A DNA stretch of 64,000 nt from Fodinicurvata fenggangensis DSM 21160 (GCF_000686045.1 NZ_JMLV01000003.1:292977-356976); one strand, 5' to 3'. Positions 15,951 through 25,024 are shown, numbered from the stretch's first letter. Made by a program: numbers and translations. The notes: generated from the sequence alone by a model not told the origin.

Positions 15951-16558
15951 CCCAGACCGTTTGCGGAATCCTGCTTGCCGGCGGGCAGTCCCGGCGCATG
16001 GGGGGCGGTGACAAGTGCCTGCGTGAACTTGCCGGAAAGACGATCCTGCAGCATGTAATCGAACGGGCAGCCCCCCAGGTTCAGGCTCTTGCCATCAATG
16101 CGAATGGTGATCCCCAGCGTTTCGAGGCCTACGACTTGCCTGTCGTGGCTGACAGCATCGAAGGCTATGCCGGTCCTCTGGCGGGCGTGCTTGCCGGTAT
16201 GGAGTGGGTGGCGGCACACAAACCATCCTGTGAATTGATGGCCACCTTCGCCACCGATGCCCCCTTTGCGCCGCGGGATCTTGTCCCCAGGTTGCTGGAT
16301 GGCCTGGCGGCCGAGAATGCGGATATTGCCGTAGCTTCGTCAGCCGGAAGGTCGCATCCCGTCTTTGCGCTCTGGCCGGTTCACCTGCGCAAGGCCCTGC
16401 GGGAGGCCATGATAGGTGAAGAGGTGCGCAAGGTGGATGTCTTTACCGCTCGTTACAGGGTTGCCACGGTTGAATGGAATGCGCGCGGAATGGATCCCTT
16501 TTACAATGTGAATCGGCCGGACGACTATGAACATGCGCGACAGTTTCTGCAGGCATGA
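15947..16558 (+). CDS. mobA: Molybdenum cofactor guanylyltransferase MobA
   Basis: A 203-residue nucleotidyltransferase that attaches GMP to molybdopterin, giving the bis-MGD form used by formate dehydrogenases. The N-terminal GTP-binding motif LLAGGQSRRMGGGDK is intact, as are the FATDAPFAP and NVNRPDDY segments. It is coupled to fdhD by an ATGA overlap. Confidence 0.95.
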   Translation: MTQTVCGILLAGGQSRRMGGGDKCLRELAGKTILQHVIERAAPQVQALAINANGDPQRFEAYDLPVVADSIEGYAGPLAGVLAGMEWVAAHKPSCELMATFATDAPFAPRDLVPRLLDGLAAENADIAVASSAGRSHPVFALWPVHLRKALREAMIGEEVRKVDVFTARYRVATVEWNARGMDPFYNVNRPDDYEHARQFLQA

Positions 16559-16617
16559 GACGGGGTTTTGCGGCTGGGCCATTCGGGGCTATCGTGACGT
16601 GATGTGACAGCTGGAAA

Positions 16618-17169
16618 ATGGGAAGAGACGAGGTGACGTCCACGGATGCAAGGATGCCCCTGGGGGTCGTATTGGAAAAGCGTGAAAGCCAGAACAGGTG
16701 GGTGAGCCACGTCTGGCGGGCCGTCGAGGTCTTGCCTGGTGCGCCCGCCCGTGATCCGGAGGGGTCTTGGCCCTCGCTTGGCCTGTTCGAGATGGGTGAA
16801 CGCTTCCATGCCGGCACATTGCAGCTCGAGTTGACCCGGAAACTGACGGATGGCTATCGCTCCAACATTTCCCAGCGGGAACCGCGAGTCTATGTTGTCC
16901 TGAGGCAACGTAGTGACAAAGACGGCCGGGCGCCGCTGTACCCCTTCCTCGTAACCGTTTGTCCCTTGGAGGCCGAATTCTACGCGGTTGGTGGAGAGGA
17001 GACCGTGGAGGATGTGCCCATGCCGGAGGAGGTCGTGGCTTTCGTGAGCGATTACGTGCGCCGCTATCATGAGGAGCTTCCTTTCCACAAGCGCAAGCGC
17101 GGTTCGAAGAAGCGGGACGAGCAGGGGACTTTCGAGGTTCGTGGATCCTCAGGAGGAGAAACGGAATGA
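16618..17169 (+). CDS. DUF3305 protein of the formate dehydrogenase locus
   Basis: A 183-residue cytosolic protein beginning with PLGVVLEKRESQNRWVSHVW, the conserved opening of DUF3305, and containing an EPRVYVVLR segment. DUF3305 genes sit next to DUF3306 genes in many alpha- and betaproteobacterial fdh clusters; their task is not established. It overlaps the DUF3306 gene by four bases. Confidence 0.88.
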   Translation: MGRDEVTSTDARMPLGVVLEKRESQNRWVSHVWRAVEVLPGAPARDPEGSWPSLGLFEMGERFHAGTLQLELTRKLTDGYRSNISQREPRVYVVLRQRSDKDGRAPLYPFLVTVCPLEAEFYAVGGEETVEDVPMPEEVVAFVSDYVRRYHEELPFHKRKRGSKKRDEQGTFEVRGSSGGETE

Positions 17170-17849
17170 ATGATCGGCAAGGCTCCTTCTTCAGGCGATG
17201 GTCCACGCGCAAGCAAAGCCGTGTGCGTGATGAAGTTGAGGGCGGCAGCGACGCTCCAGAGCTTGTTGAAGAACAGACAGCACCGTCGGATGATCGGCAG
17301 GCGCAACAAGAGATGCTGCCGCCGGACGATTTGCCGGACCCTGAAACCCTTGGGCGCGATGCGGATTGGTCGGTTTTCATGAAAAGCAATGTGCCGGCGG
17401 AGCTTCGACGTAGGGCCATGCAGCAGCTTTGGCGGGTCGATCCTGTCTATGCAAACCTGGACGGGCTTGTCGATTATGCGGATGACTACAACGACCCTGT
17501 CATGCTGTCCAGGAAGGTCAAAACCCTCTTCCAGGTTGGTCGTGGCATGGTGATGCCGGATGATGAATCCCAGGATGTGCCCGAGGGCGGTGCAGAAGTG
17601 GGCGAGGGCACTCAAATGGCAGGAGGTGCACACGAAGCAGTACCTGAAGACCCCTCAAGCGAACCAGATGGAGACTCGAATGCTGTTTCGGTGAAGCAAT
17701 CAGGAACCGCTGAAGAGGGCGAAGTTGCTGCTGGGCCCCGAACACCGACCTTTCGCAGCCGCAACATCACTCCTGACGAGAGAGCCGGGAAAGCGCGAAG
17801 CCGAGAGCCAAAAGGTTCTGCGATGAAACGTCGTTGGGACCTGGGTTGA
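17166..17849 (+). CDS. DUF3306 protein of the formate dehydrogenase locus
   Basis: A 227-residue protein with the DUF3306 core: an opening FFRRWSTRK, then LPDPETLGRDADWSVFM and LRRRAMQQLWRVDPVYAN-type text ending in GLVDYADDYND. The remaining C-terminal part is low-complexity and acidic. It is coupled to the DUF3305 gene. The function is unknown, but the conserved pairing suggests a maturation role. Confidence 0.88.
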   Translation: MNDRQGSFFRRWSTRKQSRVRDEVEGGSDAPELVEEQTAPSDDRQAQQEMLPPDDLPDPETLGRDADWSVFMKSNVPAELRRRAMQQLWRVDPVYANLDGLVDYADDYNDPVMLSRKVKTLFQVGRGMVMPDDESQDVPEGGAEVGEGTQMAGGAHEAVPEDPSSEPDGDSNAVSVKQSGTAEEGEVAAGPRTPTFRSRNITPDERAGKARSREPKGSAMKRRWDLG

Positions 17850-17908
17850 ATTCAACGTACGCGCGAGCCATGAAGTAACTCCATGTCGCATTGCAGCATG
17901 TTGATTTA

Positions 17909-17938
17909 TTGACAAGCGATTGGAAGCCCGGCTCTAAT
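17909..17938 (+). promoter_or_regulatory. Candidate promoter of the torD-fdhABC operon
   Basis: TTGACA and TCTAAT are separated by 18 bases about 95 bases upstream of the chaperone start. It is the only good sigma-70 pair in the gap 17850-18030. Confidence 0.4.
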
Positions 17939-17976
17939 TAGGTTAGATTAGAATATTTAAAAATTAACGGGTCACA

Positions 17977-18010
17977 TAACCACTCCAAACAAGTAACCAC
18001 TCCAAACAAG
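17977..18010 (+). repeat. Perfect tandem 17-base repeat in the fdh operon leader
   Basis: TAACCACTCCAAACAAG occurs twice with no gap. It lies between the candidate promoter and the chaperone start codon, so the repeat would be in the 5' untranslated region. It could be a paired regulator site, an RNA-binding site, or a recent slippage duplication. Confidence 0.8.
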
Positions 18011-18030
18011 GACCCGTCAGGAGAGAGAGA

Positions 18031-18627
18031 TTGACGACCGATGCCGAGGTCGAAGAAGAAGACCGCCTACGGGCAGACTGGTACGGCTTGCTGGCGCGTC
18101 TTCTGGGCGCCGAACCGGATGATGCCTTCCTGAGTTCGCTCGCTGAACTGGAGGGCGATGACAGCGAGATGGGGCAGGCCGTCACGACGCTTGCCAAAAC
18201 GTCTGCCCGTCTCAATTCCGAGGATTTGAAGCACGAGTACTTTGCCCTTTTCATCGGGGCGGGTGAATCGGAGCTTCTACCCTATGCATCCTATTACAAG
18301 ACGGGCTTCCTTAACGATCGACCCTTGTCGCGTCTGCGCGGCGACATGCTGTCGCTTGGCCTGGCGCGGAATGAGGGAGTCAGTGAGCCGGAAGATCACA
18401 TCGCTTCGCTTTGTGAAATGATGGCAGCTCTGATCGCCGGGGATTTCGGGGATCCGCTTTCCCTGGAGGAACAGAATGTGTTCTTCGAGAAGCATCTGAA
18501 TGGTTGGGCCCAGCGTTTTTTCGAGGATCTGGAAGCCGCGCCTTCAGCGCATTTCTACATGCCGGTCGGCACGATCGGTAAGATTTTCTTTTCCATAGAG
18601 GCGCAAGCCTTCGAGATGGCTGCCTGA
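18031..18627 (+). CDS. TorD/DmsD-family chaperone for formate dehydrogenase
   Basis: A 198-residue helical chaperone. It contains a YYKTGFLNDRPL segment and the family signature EPEDHIASLCEMM. Such proteins bind the TAT leader of a molybdoenzyme and delay export until cofactor is inserted; here the client should be FdhA downstream. The start is TTG, supported by a GGAGAGAGAGA ribosome site directly upstream. Confidence 0.9.
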   Translation: MTTDAEVEEEDRLRADWYGLLARLLGAEPDDAFLSSLAELEGDDSEMGQAVTTLAKTSARLNSEDLKHEYFALFIGAGESELLPYASYYKTGFLNDRPLSRLRGDMLSLGLARNEGVSEPEDHIASLCEMMAALIAGDFGDPLSLEEQNVFFEKHLNGWAQRFFEDLEAAPSAHFYMPVGTIGKIFFSIEAQAFEMAA

Positions 18628-18665
18628 CCCTGCGACGGTTGGGAGTCGGTGCAAGGAGAGCTCAG

Positions 18666-18866
18666 ATGAAAGATGATGAACTGAAATCCAAGAGCCGCCG
18701 CAATTTCTTTAGCGCTGGACTTGGCACCGGTGTTTTGGGCGCGGCTGGGGCCGTGGCCCTGAACCTGGGAGGCAACGAAGCGGAGGCAGCTGAAAGCGGC
18801 AAGAAATCCGCTGGATATCATGAAAGCGAGCATGTGCGAACCTATTACGATCGTGCGCGCTTCTGA
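18666..18866 (+). CDS. Small TAT-signal protein of the formate dehydrogenase region
   Basis: A 66-residue protein with a twin-arginine leader (KSRRNFFSAGLG) followed by a hydrophobic stretch and an Ala-rich cleavage region, and then a short tail ending HVRTYYDRARF. It matches the formate-dehydrogenase-region TAT-target family found before fdhA. The ATG at 18666 has AGGAG upstream. Its role in the complex is unknown; co-export or a structural subunit is possible. Confidence 0.85.
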   Translation: MKDDELKSKSRRNFFSAGLGTGVLGAAGAVALNLGGNEAEAAESGKKSAGYHESEHVRTYYDRARF

Positions 18867-18912
18867 ACAAGAAAACAGCTCTTAAAAGCAGGCAGATACT
18901 GGGGAGAGGACG

Positions 18913-21801
18913 ATGCTTACCAGGAAATCCACGGGAACGGTAACAGGCTCCCACATGATGAAGGCGCTTTCCGGTGTGACTGGAAAGGCCGTCGATCGGC
19001 GCACTTTCCTGCGCCGTTCCGGCATGGCTGCCGGTGGTTTGGCTGCGGTTTCGACGCTGCCGCTGGGACGGGTTCGCAAGGCCAATGCCCAGGAAAGCGG
19101 TTCGGGCGAAAGCAACGTCCAGCAAATCAAGTCTGTCTGCACGCATTGCTCGGTCGGGTGCACGGTAATTGCCGAGGTCGAGAATGGGGTCTGGACGGGT
19201 CAGGAGCCAGGCTGGGACAGCCCCTTTAACCTTGGGGCACACTGTGCCAAGGGGGCGGCTGTGCGCGAGCACGCTCATGGCGAGCGCAGGCTCAAGTACC
19301 CGGTCAAGCTGGTTGATGGCAACTGGGAGCGCATGTCCTGGGAAGACGCCATCAACGAGATCGGCGACAAGATGCTGGAGATCTACGACTCTTCGGGGCC
19401 GGACTCCGTCTACTGGTTAGGCTCGGCAAAGCACAACAACGAGCAATCCTATCTGATCCGCAAGCTGGCGGCCTTCTGGGGGACGAACAACGTCGACCAC
19501 CAGGCACGCATTTGCCACTCCACTACCGTCGCCGCTGTGGCCAATACCTGGGGCTATGGCGCGATGACGAATTCCTACAACGATATTCACAATTCCAGTG
19601 CGATCTTCCTGATTGGCGGAAATCCGGCTGAAGCTCATCCGGTTTCACTGCAGCATCTGATGAAGGCGAAGGAAGAGAACAACGCCCCATTGATTGTCTG
19701 TGACCCGCGTTTCACGCGCACGGCGGCGCATGCCGATGAATATGTTCGGATGCGCCCTGGCACGGACGTCGCCCTGATCTGGGGTATTCTCTGGCACATT
19801 TTCGAGAATGGCTGGGAGGACAAGGAATACATCCGCCAGCGCGTCTGGGGCATGGAGCAGATTAGGGAAGAGGTGGCCAATTGGACGCCGGACGAGGTGG
19901 AACGCGTAACAGGTGTGCCGGAATCGCAAGTGGCTCGTGTTGCGCGGACCCTGTCGAACAATCGCCCCTTCACGATCATCTGGTGCATGGGAGGAACCCA
20001 GCACACCATCGGCAACGCCAACTGCCGGGCCTACTGCAATCTGGGACTCGCGCTCGGGGTCATTGGCGTGCCGGGCGGCGGCACCAACATCTTCCGGGGG
20101 CATGACAACGTGCAAGGCGCGACAGACCTGGGAGTTACCCAGGATACCCTGCCGGGCTACTATGGCCTGTCCGAAGGTGCCTGGCACCACTGGGCGCGTG
20201 TCTGGGAGGTCGACTACGAATCCCTGTTGGAGCGTTTCCCTGACAAGGAGATGATGGAGAGGGCCGGTACCCCGGTTTCGCGCTGGTTCGACCTCGCGCT
20301 TGAGGCCAAGGAAGATATCGATCAGCCGGACAACCTGCGCGCCATGGTCTTCTGGGGGCACGCACCCAACTCGCAAACCCGCTTGCCCGACATGCGCAAG
20401 GCCATGTCAAAGCTGGACATGCTGGTGGTGGTCGATCCCTTCCCCACCTTCACAGCCGTCATGCATGACCGCACGGATGGGGTCTATCTCTTGCCGGCAA
20501 CGACCCAGTTCGAAACAGTCGGATCGGTAACGGCCTCGAACCGCTCGCTGCAATGGCGCGAGAAGGTGTTCGACCCACTGTTCGAGTCGAAGGTCGATCA
20601 CGAAATCATGTATCTCTTCGCCGAGAAGTTCGGCTTTGCCGACGAAATGTTCAAGAATATCGAGGTCAACGGCAAGGAGCCCCTTGTTGAGGACCTGACT
20701 CGTGAGTTCAACCGCGGGACCTGGACCATCGGCTATACGGGCCAGTCTCCCGAGCGCCTGAAGAAGCACATGGCCAACCAGCAAACCTTCGACAAGACAT
20801 CGTTGCGTGCGCGTGGCGGGCCCTGCGATGGGGATTATTACGGCTTGCCCTGGCCGTGCTGGGGAACAGCCGAATACAATCATCCTGGAACCCATGTGCT
20901 TTACAACAACACCATTCCGGTCAAAGAGGGAGGCGGTGCCTTCCGCGCACGTTTCGGCGTGGAACGCGATGGCGACAATCTGCTGGCAGAGGGATCCTAT
21001 CCTGTTGGATCCGAGATCGAGGACGGCTATCCCGAAGTGACCATGGCAATGATGAAATCCATGGGATGGGATTCGGACCTGACCGACGAGGAGCGTCAGA
21101 TCATCGAGGAGGTCGGCGGAGACGATGTCGACTCCGTGAACTGGAAAACCGATCTGTCTGGTGGCATCCAGCGTGTGGCCATCGAGCATGGTATTCAGCC
21201 CATGGGTAACGCCAAGGCACGGGCTGTGGTCTGGACCTTCCCGGATCCGGTGCCGTTGCATCGCGAGCCGCTCTACACGCCGCGTCGCGACCTTGTGGCG
21301 GACTATCCCACCCACGAAGACCGCCAGATGCATCGTCTGCCAACCCTCTACAAGACGATCCAGGATCAGGACTTTTCGGAGGACTTCCCGACCATCCTGA
21401 CCTCCGGACGGCTTGTTGAATATGAGGGTGGCGGTGATGAAACGCGGTCCAACCCCTGGCTGGCAGAGTTGCAGCAGGACATGTTCGTCGAGATTAATAC
21501 CGTTGATGCCAACAATATAGGTATTCGCGATGGCGACATGGTCTGGGTATACGGCCCGGAAAACGAGGCCCGCGTACGCGTGAAGGCCATGATCACCGAG
21601 CGTGTTGGCCGCGGTGTGGCCTTCATGCCGTTCCACTTCGGTGGCCATTGGATGGGCGAAGATCTGCGGGACAAGTATCCTGATGGTGCAGACCCCTATG
21701 TCCTGGGTGAAGCGTCCAACACGGTCCAGACCTATGGCTACGATGTGGTCACGGGTATGCAGGAAACGAAAACAACGCTTTGCCGCATTGAACCGGCGTA
21801 A
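18913..21801 (+). CDS. fdhA: Respiratory formate dehydrogenase, catalytic subunit
   Basis: A 962-residue molybdoenzyme oxidising formate to CO2 in the periplasm. It has a twin-arginine leader (RRTFLRRSGM, Arg 29-30) with cleavage after the AQ near residue 60. The 4Fe-4S motif uses C76, C79, C83 and C111. The metal ligand is C201 followed by H202 in QARICHSTT; the codon is TGC, so it is a Cys enzyme, not selenocysteine. A C-terminal molydopterin-dinucleotide binding domain follows (EINTVDANNIGIRDGDMV). GGGGAGAGG precedes the ATG. It forms an operon with the beta and gamma subunits. Confidence 0.95.
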   Translation: MLTRKSTGTVTGSHMMKALSGVTGKAVDRRTFLRRSGMAAGGLAAVSTLPLGRVRKANAQESGSGESNVQQIKSVCTHCSVGCTVIAEVENGVWTGQEPGWDSPFNLGAHCAKGAAVREHAHGERRLKYPVKLVDGNWERMSWEDAINEIGDKMLEIYDSSGPDSVYWLGSAKHNNEQSYLIRKLAAFWGTNNVDHQARICHSTTVAAVANTWGYGAMTNSYNDIHNSSAIFLIGGNPAEAHPVSLQHLMKAKEENNAPLIVCDPRFTRTAAHADEYVRMRPGTDVALIWGILWHIFENGWEDKEYIRQRVWGMEQIREEVANWTPDEVERVTGVPESQVARVARTLSNNRPFTIIWCMGGTQHTIGNANCRAYCNLGLALGVIGVPGGGTNIFRGHDNVQGATDLGVTQDTLPGYYGLSEGAWHHWARVWEVDYESLLERFPDKEMMERAGTPVSRWFDLALEAKEDIDQPDNLRAMVFWGHAPNSQTRLPDMRKAMSKLDMLVVVDPFPTFTAVMHDRTDGVYLLPATTQFETVGSVTASNRSLQWREKVFDPLFESKVDHEIMYLFAEKFGFADEMFKNIEVNGKEPLVEDLTREFNRGTWTIGYTGQSPERLKKHMANQQTFDKTSLRARGGPCDGDYYGLPWPCWGTAEYNHPGTHVLYNNTIPVKEGGGAFRARFGVERDGDNLLAEGSYPVGSEIEDGYPEVTMAMMKSMGWDSDLTDEERQIIEEVGGDDVDSVNWKTDLSGGIQRVAIEHGIQPMGNAKARAVVWTFPDPVPLHREPLYTPRRDLVADYPTHEDRQMHRLPTLYKTIQDQDFSEDFPTILTSGRLVEYEGGGDETRSNPWLAELQQDMFVEINTVDANNIGIRDGDMVWVYGPENEARVRVKAMITERVGRGVAFMPFHFGGHWMGEDLRDKYPDGADPYVLGEASNTVQTYGYDVVTGMQETKTTLCRIEPA

Positions 21802-21827
21802 GGCCCTGGGGGAGAGGAGATCAGATA

Positions 21828-22424
21828 ATGGCACGTATGAAGTTTCTCTGCGATGCAGAACGATGCATTGAGTGCAACGCTTGCGTAACGGCTTGCAAGA
21901 ACGAGAATGAAGTTCCCTGGGGCGTCAACCGGCGCCGTGTCGTCACCATCCAGGACGGAGAACCGGGCGAGCGGTCCATTTCCGTCGCCTGCATGCACTG
22001 TTCCGATGCGCCCTGCATGGCCGTTTGTCCCGTGGACTGCTTCTATCAAACGGATGAAGGCGTGGTCCTGCACTCAAAGGATCTCTGCATCGGCTGTGGC
22101 TACTGCTTCTATGCCTGCCCCTTTGGCGCGCCGCAGTTCCCGCAGGCCGGTAACTTTGGCAGCCGCGGCAAGATGGACAAATGCACTTTCTGTGCCGGCG
22201 GGCCCGAAGAGGATGGGTCTCAGGCCGAGTTTTCGCAATACGGCCGCAACCGCCTCGCCGAAGGCAAGCTGCCGCTGTGCGCAGAGATGTGCTCCACCCG
22301 CGCCCTGCTGGCCGGGGATGGCGACGAAGTTTCGGATATCTATCGCGAGCGTATCGTCGCGCGTGGCTTCGGGGCCGGTGCCTGGGGCTGGGGAACAGCC
22401 TACGACATGAAAGCTGGCGGCTGA
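21828..22424 (+). CDS. fdhB: Formate dehydrogenase iron-sulfur (beta) subunit
   Basis: A 198-residue protein with four 4Fe-4S motifs of the FdnH/HybA type: CIECNACVTAC, CMHCSDAPCMAVCP, CIGCGYCFYACP and CTFC with a distal Cys pair (CAEMC). It carries electrons from FdhA to the membrane cytochrome b. Unlike E. coli FdnH it has no C-terminal membrane helix. A GGAGAGGAG site precedes the ATG; the gene lies 26 bases after fdhA. Confidence 0.94.
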   Translation: MARMKFLCDAERCIECNACVTACKNENEVPWGVNRRRVVTIQDGEPGERSISVACMHCSDAPCMAVCPVDCFYQTDEGVVLHSKDLCIGCGYCFYACPFGAPQFPQAGNFGSRGKMDKCTFCAGGPEEDGSQAEFSQYGRNRLAEGKLPLCAEMCSTRALLAGDGDEVSDIYRERIVARGFGAGAWGWGTAYDMKAGG

Positions 22425-22446
22425 TTTGTCTGTTTCGGATTTTGGG

Positions 22447-22632
22447 ATGAGATTGACAGTTGTGTGCACTGCTCTGGTATCGCTGGCGGCGCTTGCCGCC
22501 TGCGACCCGGACGAACAGGATCGTGTCCTTTACCATGAGCCTGGAACCTATCAGGGCAAGGCCGATACACCTCTTTCACAGGAACAGGTTCGCGACTTGA
22601 GAGGGCGTGCCACTCTGCAGGGACGTATGTAG
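22447..22632 (+). CDS. Small lipoprotein within the fdh operon
   Basis: A 61-residue protein with a signal peptide ending in the lipobox LAAC, after which Cys begins a mature chain of about 40 residues (DPDEQDRVLYHEPGTYQGK). It would be anchored to a membrane facing the periplasm, the same compartment as FdhA. It sits between the beta and gamma subunit genes and on the same strand. A TTG at 22426 is an alternative start. No known family recognised. Confidence 0.65.
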   Translation: MRLTVVCTALVSLAALAACDPDEQDRVLYHEPGTYQGKADTPLSQEQVRDLRGRATLQGRM

Positions 22633-22683
22633 TAGAGATGTCTGTGTTTTAATGGCGTCATGGTGAAGGAAAAGGGACTGACC

Positions 22684-23814
22684 ATGAGTATTGCGAGATT
22701 GGCCCTGACTGTTCCTGCTCTCGCCGTGATGCTGCTTCTGGCAGTCGCCATGCAGGGCGGGACCCTGTCGGAAGCCTGGGCCCAATCGGCCGAGCAACCG
22801 CCAGCCTCGTCCGAAGGGCCGGTCGGTGGCGCCGTTCCGGGCAACAGTCTGGGCACCACGAGCGATGCTGATCAGTGGCGCGCAATCCGTGGTGGCCTGC
22901 AGGGGTCAGTTTCCATTCCTGACACGAAGAGCGGTGTGCTGATCCAATCGGGAGGAGAAGGCTGGCGGTCGATCCGCAACGGACCCCTCATGACCTATGG
23001 CTCCTGGGTTCTGTTGGGAACCATCATACTGTTGGCGCTCTTCTACCTGATTCGCGGGCGTATCCGGCTTGAGAAGGGCCCATCAGGTATCCTGATCGAA
23101 CGCTTCGGGGGGCTGGAGCGTTCCGTGCATTGGATGACAGCTGTTTCGTTCATTCTGCTGGCCCTGACGGGAATCAACATCCTCTGGGGACGCCATGTCC
23201 TGCTTCCAGTTGTCGGCCCGGAAGTTTTCTCTGCCCTGACCCTTGGGGGCAAATATGCACACAACTTCCTGGCTTTCCCCTTCATGCTCGGTGTTCTGCT
23301 GATGTTCGTGCTATGGGTTGGGCAGAACATTCCAAACCGTCATGATCTGGTCTGGTTTGCAAAGGGTGGGGGCATGTTCTCGAAGCACTCTCATCCCCCC
23401 GCACGCAAGTTCAACGGCGGTCAGAAGATCATCTTCTGGGCGGTCGTCCTTGGAGGGCTGTCGCTGTCGCTTTCCGGAATTTCACTGATGTTTCCGTTCG
23501 AATTCGCCCTGTGGCAAAAGACCTTTGCCTTCCTGAATATTTTTGGCACTGATTTGCCGGATTCCGTTTCTCCCATCATGGAGATGCAGTTCAGTTCTCT
23601 GTGGCATTCCATACTCGCCATAGTCATGTTTGCCGTCATACTGGCGCATATCTACATCGGTACGCTGGGAATGGAGGGTGCCTTCGATGCCATGGGCAGC
23701 GGTTATGTGGACGAGAACTGGGCGCGTGAACATCACAATGTCTGGGTCGAGGAATTGCAGCAGAAGCCTGACCGTTCGTCAGGAAACAGCAGCCGTGCGC
23801 AGCCGGCCGAATGA
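22684..23814 (+). CDS. fdhC: Formate dehydrogenase cytochrome b (gamma) subunit
   Basis: A 376-residue membrane protein with an N-terminal signal peptide (cleavage near AWAQS), a periplasmic segment of about 100 residues, and then membrane helices of the FdnI/FdoI cytochrome b561 type. Likely haem ligands include the His residues in RSVHWMTA, YAHNF, LWHSILAI and LAHIYIG. It passes electrons from FdhB to quinone. The ATG at 22684 has AGGGA six bases upstream. Confidence 0.93.
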   Translation: MSIARLALTVPALAVMLLLAVAMQGGTLSEAWAQSAEQPPASSEGPVGGAVPGNSLGTTSDADQWRAIRGGLQGSVSIPDTKSGVLIQSGGEGWRSIRNGPLMTYGSWVLLGTIILLALFYLIRGRIRLEKGPSGILIERFGGLERSVHWMTAVSFILLALTGINILWGRHVLLPVVGPEVFSALTLGGKYAHNFLAFPFMLGVLLMFVLWVGQNIPNRHDLVWFAKGGGMFSKHSHPPARKFNGGQKIIFWAVVLGGLSLSLSGISLMFPFEFALWQKTFAFLNIFGTDLPDSVSPIMEMQFSSLWHSILAIVMFAVILAHIYIGTLGMEGAFDAMGSGYVDENWAREHHNVWVEELQQKPDRSSGNSSRAQPAE

Positions 23815-23856
23815 GATGAGGCCACCGTCACGGATGCGAACAGGGGTGGAAGAATC

Positions 23857-23994
23857 ATGAAGGCTTTCGTTGCCGGCACATTGGCTGCAATCGTTATATC
23901 AGTGGGAGCGGCACTCGTTCTGGATGTGATGGTGCAGTCTTCAAGTGGTGAGGCCTTTTCCACCGACAACGTGCGTTTGGGAGACCGCGACTAG
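23857..23994 (+). CDS. 45-residue membrane protein at the end of the fdh operon
   Basis: A very short gene: one membrane helix (AGTLAAIVISVGAALVLDVM) followed by a 20-residue hydrophilic tail. It starts 42 bases after the gamma subunit with a GGTGGAAG ribosome site. It may be a small stabilising subunit of the complex. Its TAG stop lies inside the palindrome CTAG, which also forms the stop of the convergent LysR gene, so the two genes overlap by their stops. Confidence 0.6.
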   Translation: MKAFVAGTLAAIVISVGAALVLDVMVQSSSGEAFSTDNVRLGDRD

Positions 23995-24902
23995 TTCCTT
24001 GGGCCATCGTGCGTCCTGTCCCAGTGGGTACACAGGAATTCAGTGAAGGTTTGCAGTCCGGGGGATGCAGAGCTTTCGTCCCAGGCGGCACAAATCGGTA
24101 TGCGGCGCGTGATATCATCCAAGGGCTTTATGACCAGGCCGCGCCTCTGAAGATTGCGTACACAACTCGAATAGACGCTCACCCCTGTACCAGCCGCGAC
24201 CAGTCCGAATATTCCTTCACTGCTGGAAGCTTCCTGCAGGATGCGCGGGAAGAAGCCGGATTCATGGCATAATACGAAGAGACGTTCGCGGTGGGCTGCC
24301 CAATAATCGCTGTTGCCCAGAACGAAAGGTTCGTTGGCCAGATCGGAGAGCCTCAGGCTCGCAACGTTGGCAAGCGGGTGCGAGGCGGGGAGCAAGGCGA
24401 CGTAACTGTCGTAATCGAAAGTATAGTTGTGTATCCGGTCGTTCTCGAACGATCCAATCAGGAAGCCCATGTCGATCCGATGCTCCATCAGGGCTGTTCG
24501 CTGCCTGGTCGTTGGCATGAAGGAAAGGTCCAGCCGTATGCTGGGGTGGGCTTCCCGGAAGGCCCGTATCAGTTCAGGCAGACGGCCATTGATCGCGAAA
24601 TCCATATAGGCAATTCGCAGCTCGCCGTAGATACCCTGTGCTGTATAGCGCGCCAGATTGACTGCGTGCTCCAGGTGGCCGACGCCCAGCTGGGCTTCCA
24701 GCAGGAAGGCGCGGCCAGCTTCGGTCAACTCGGCTGAGCGAGTGGTCCTGTTGATCAGTTTCGTCCCGACAGATTCCTCAAGTTCCCGCAGTGTGCGGCT
24801 GAGCGCGGGCTGTGAGATATGGAGGCGCTCGGCGGCTCGATTGAAGTGCAGCTCTTCGGCCAGGAGGACGAAAGCACGGATGTGACGCAGAGCTACAGAC
24901 AT
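23991..24902 (-). CDS. LysR-family transcriptional regulator
   Basis: A 303-residue regulator with the helix-turn-helix at residues 2-60 (HIRAFVLLAEELHFNRAAERL, split here as seen; SQPALSRTLRELE) and a BenM/CatR-like effector domain. It is divergent from the amidohydrolase and TRAP transporter genes, with a 122-base A/T-rich gap between them, so it most likely controls them in response to the transported compound. No terminator separates its end from the fdh operon end. Confidence 0.9.
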   Translation of the reverse strand: MSVALRHIRAFVLLAEELHFNRAAERLHISQPALSRTLRELEESVGTKLINRTTRSAELTEAGRAFLLEAQLGVGHLEHAVNLARYTAQGIYGELRIAYMDFAINGRLPELIRAFREAHPSIRLDLSFMPTTRQRTALMEHRIDMGFLIGSFENDRIHNYTFDYDSYVALLPASHPLANVASLRLSDLANEPFVLGNSDYWAAHRERLFVLCHESGFFPRILQEASSSEGIFGLVAAGTGVSVYSSCVRNLQRRGLVIKPLDDITRRIPICAAWDESSASPGLQTFTEFLCTHWDRTHDGPRN

Positions 24903-25024
24903 ATTAATAATCTATACGATATGAATAAAACGGTAATTGATATTTTACTCATTACTATTGATGCATCAAGTTCCTCAATCAGGCGCCTGTGATAAACGGC
25001 AGACCTTAATGCGGGAGGCACCTG

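Noticed and set aside
19513..19515. Selenocysteine at the formate dehydrogenase active site
   Set aside because: The codon is TGC, an ordinary cysteine; no in-frame TGA or SECIS-like hairpin is needed.
20407..21834. 475-codon open frame opposite fdhA
   Set aside because: fdhA has all its cofactor motifs on the plus strand; the antisense translation has none.
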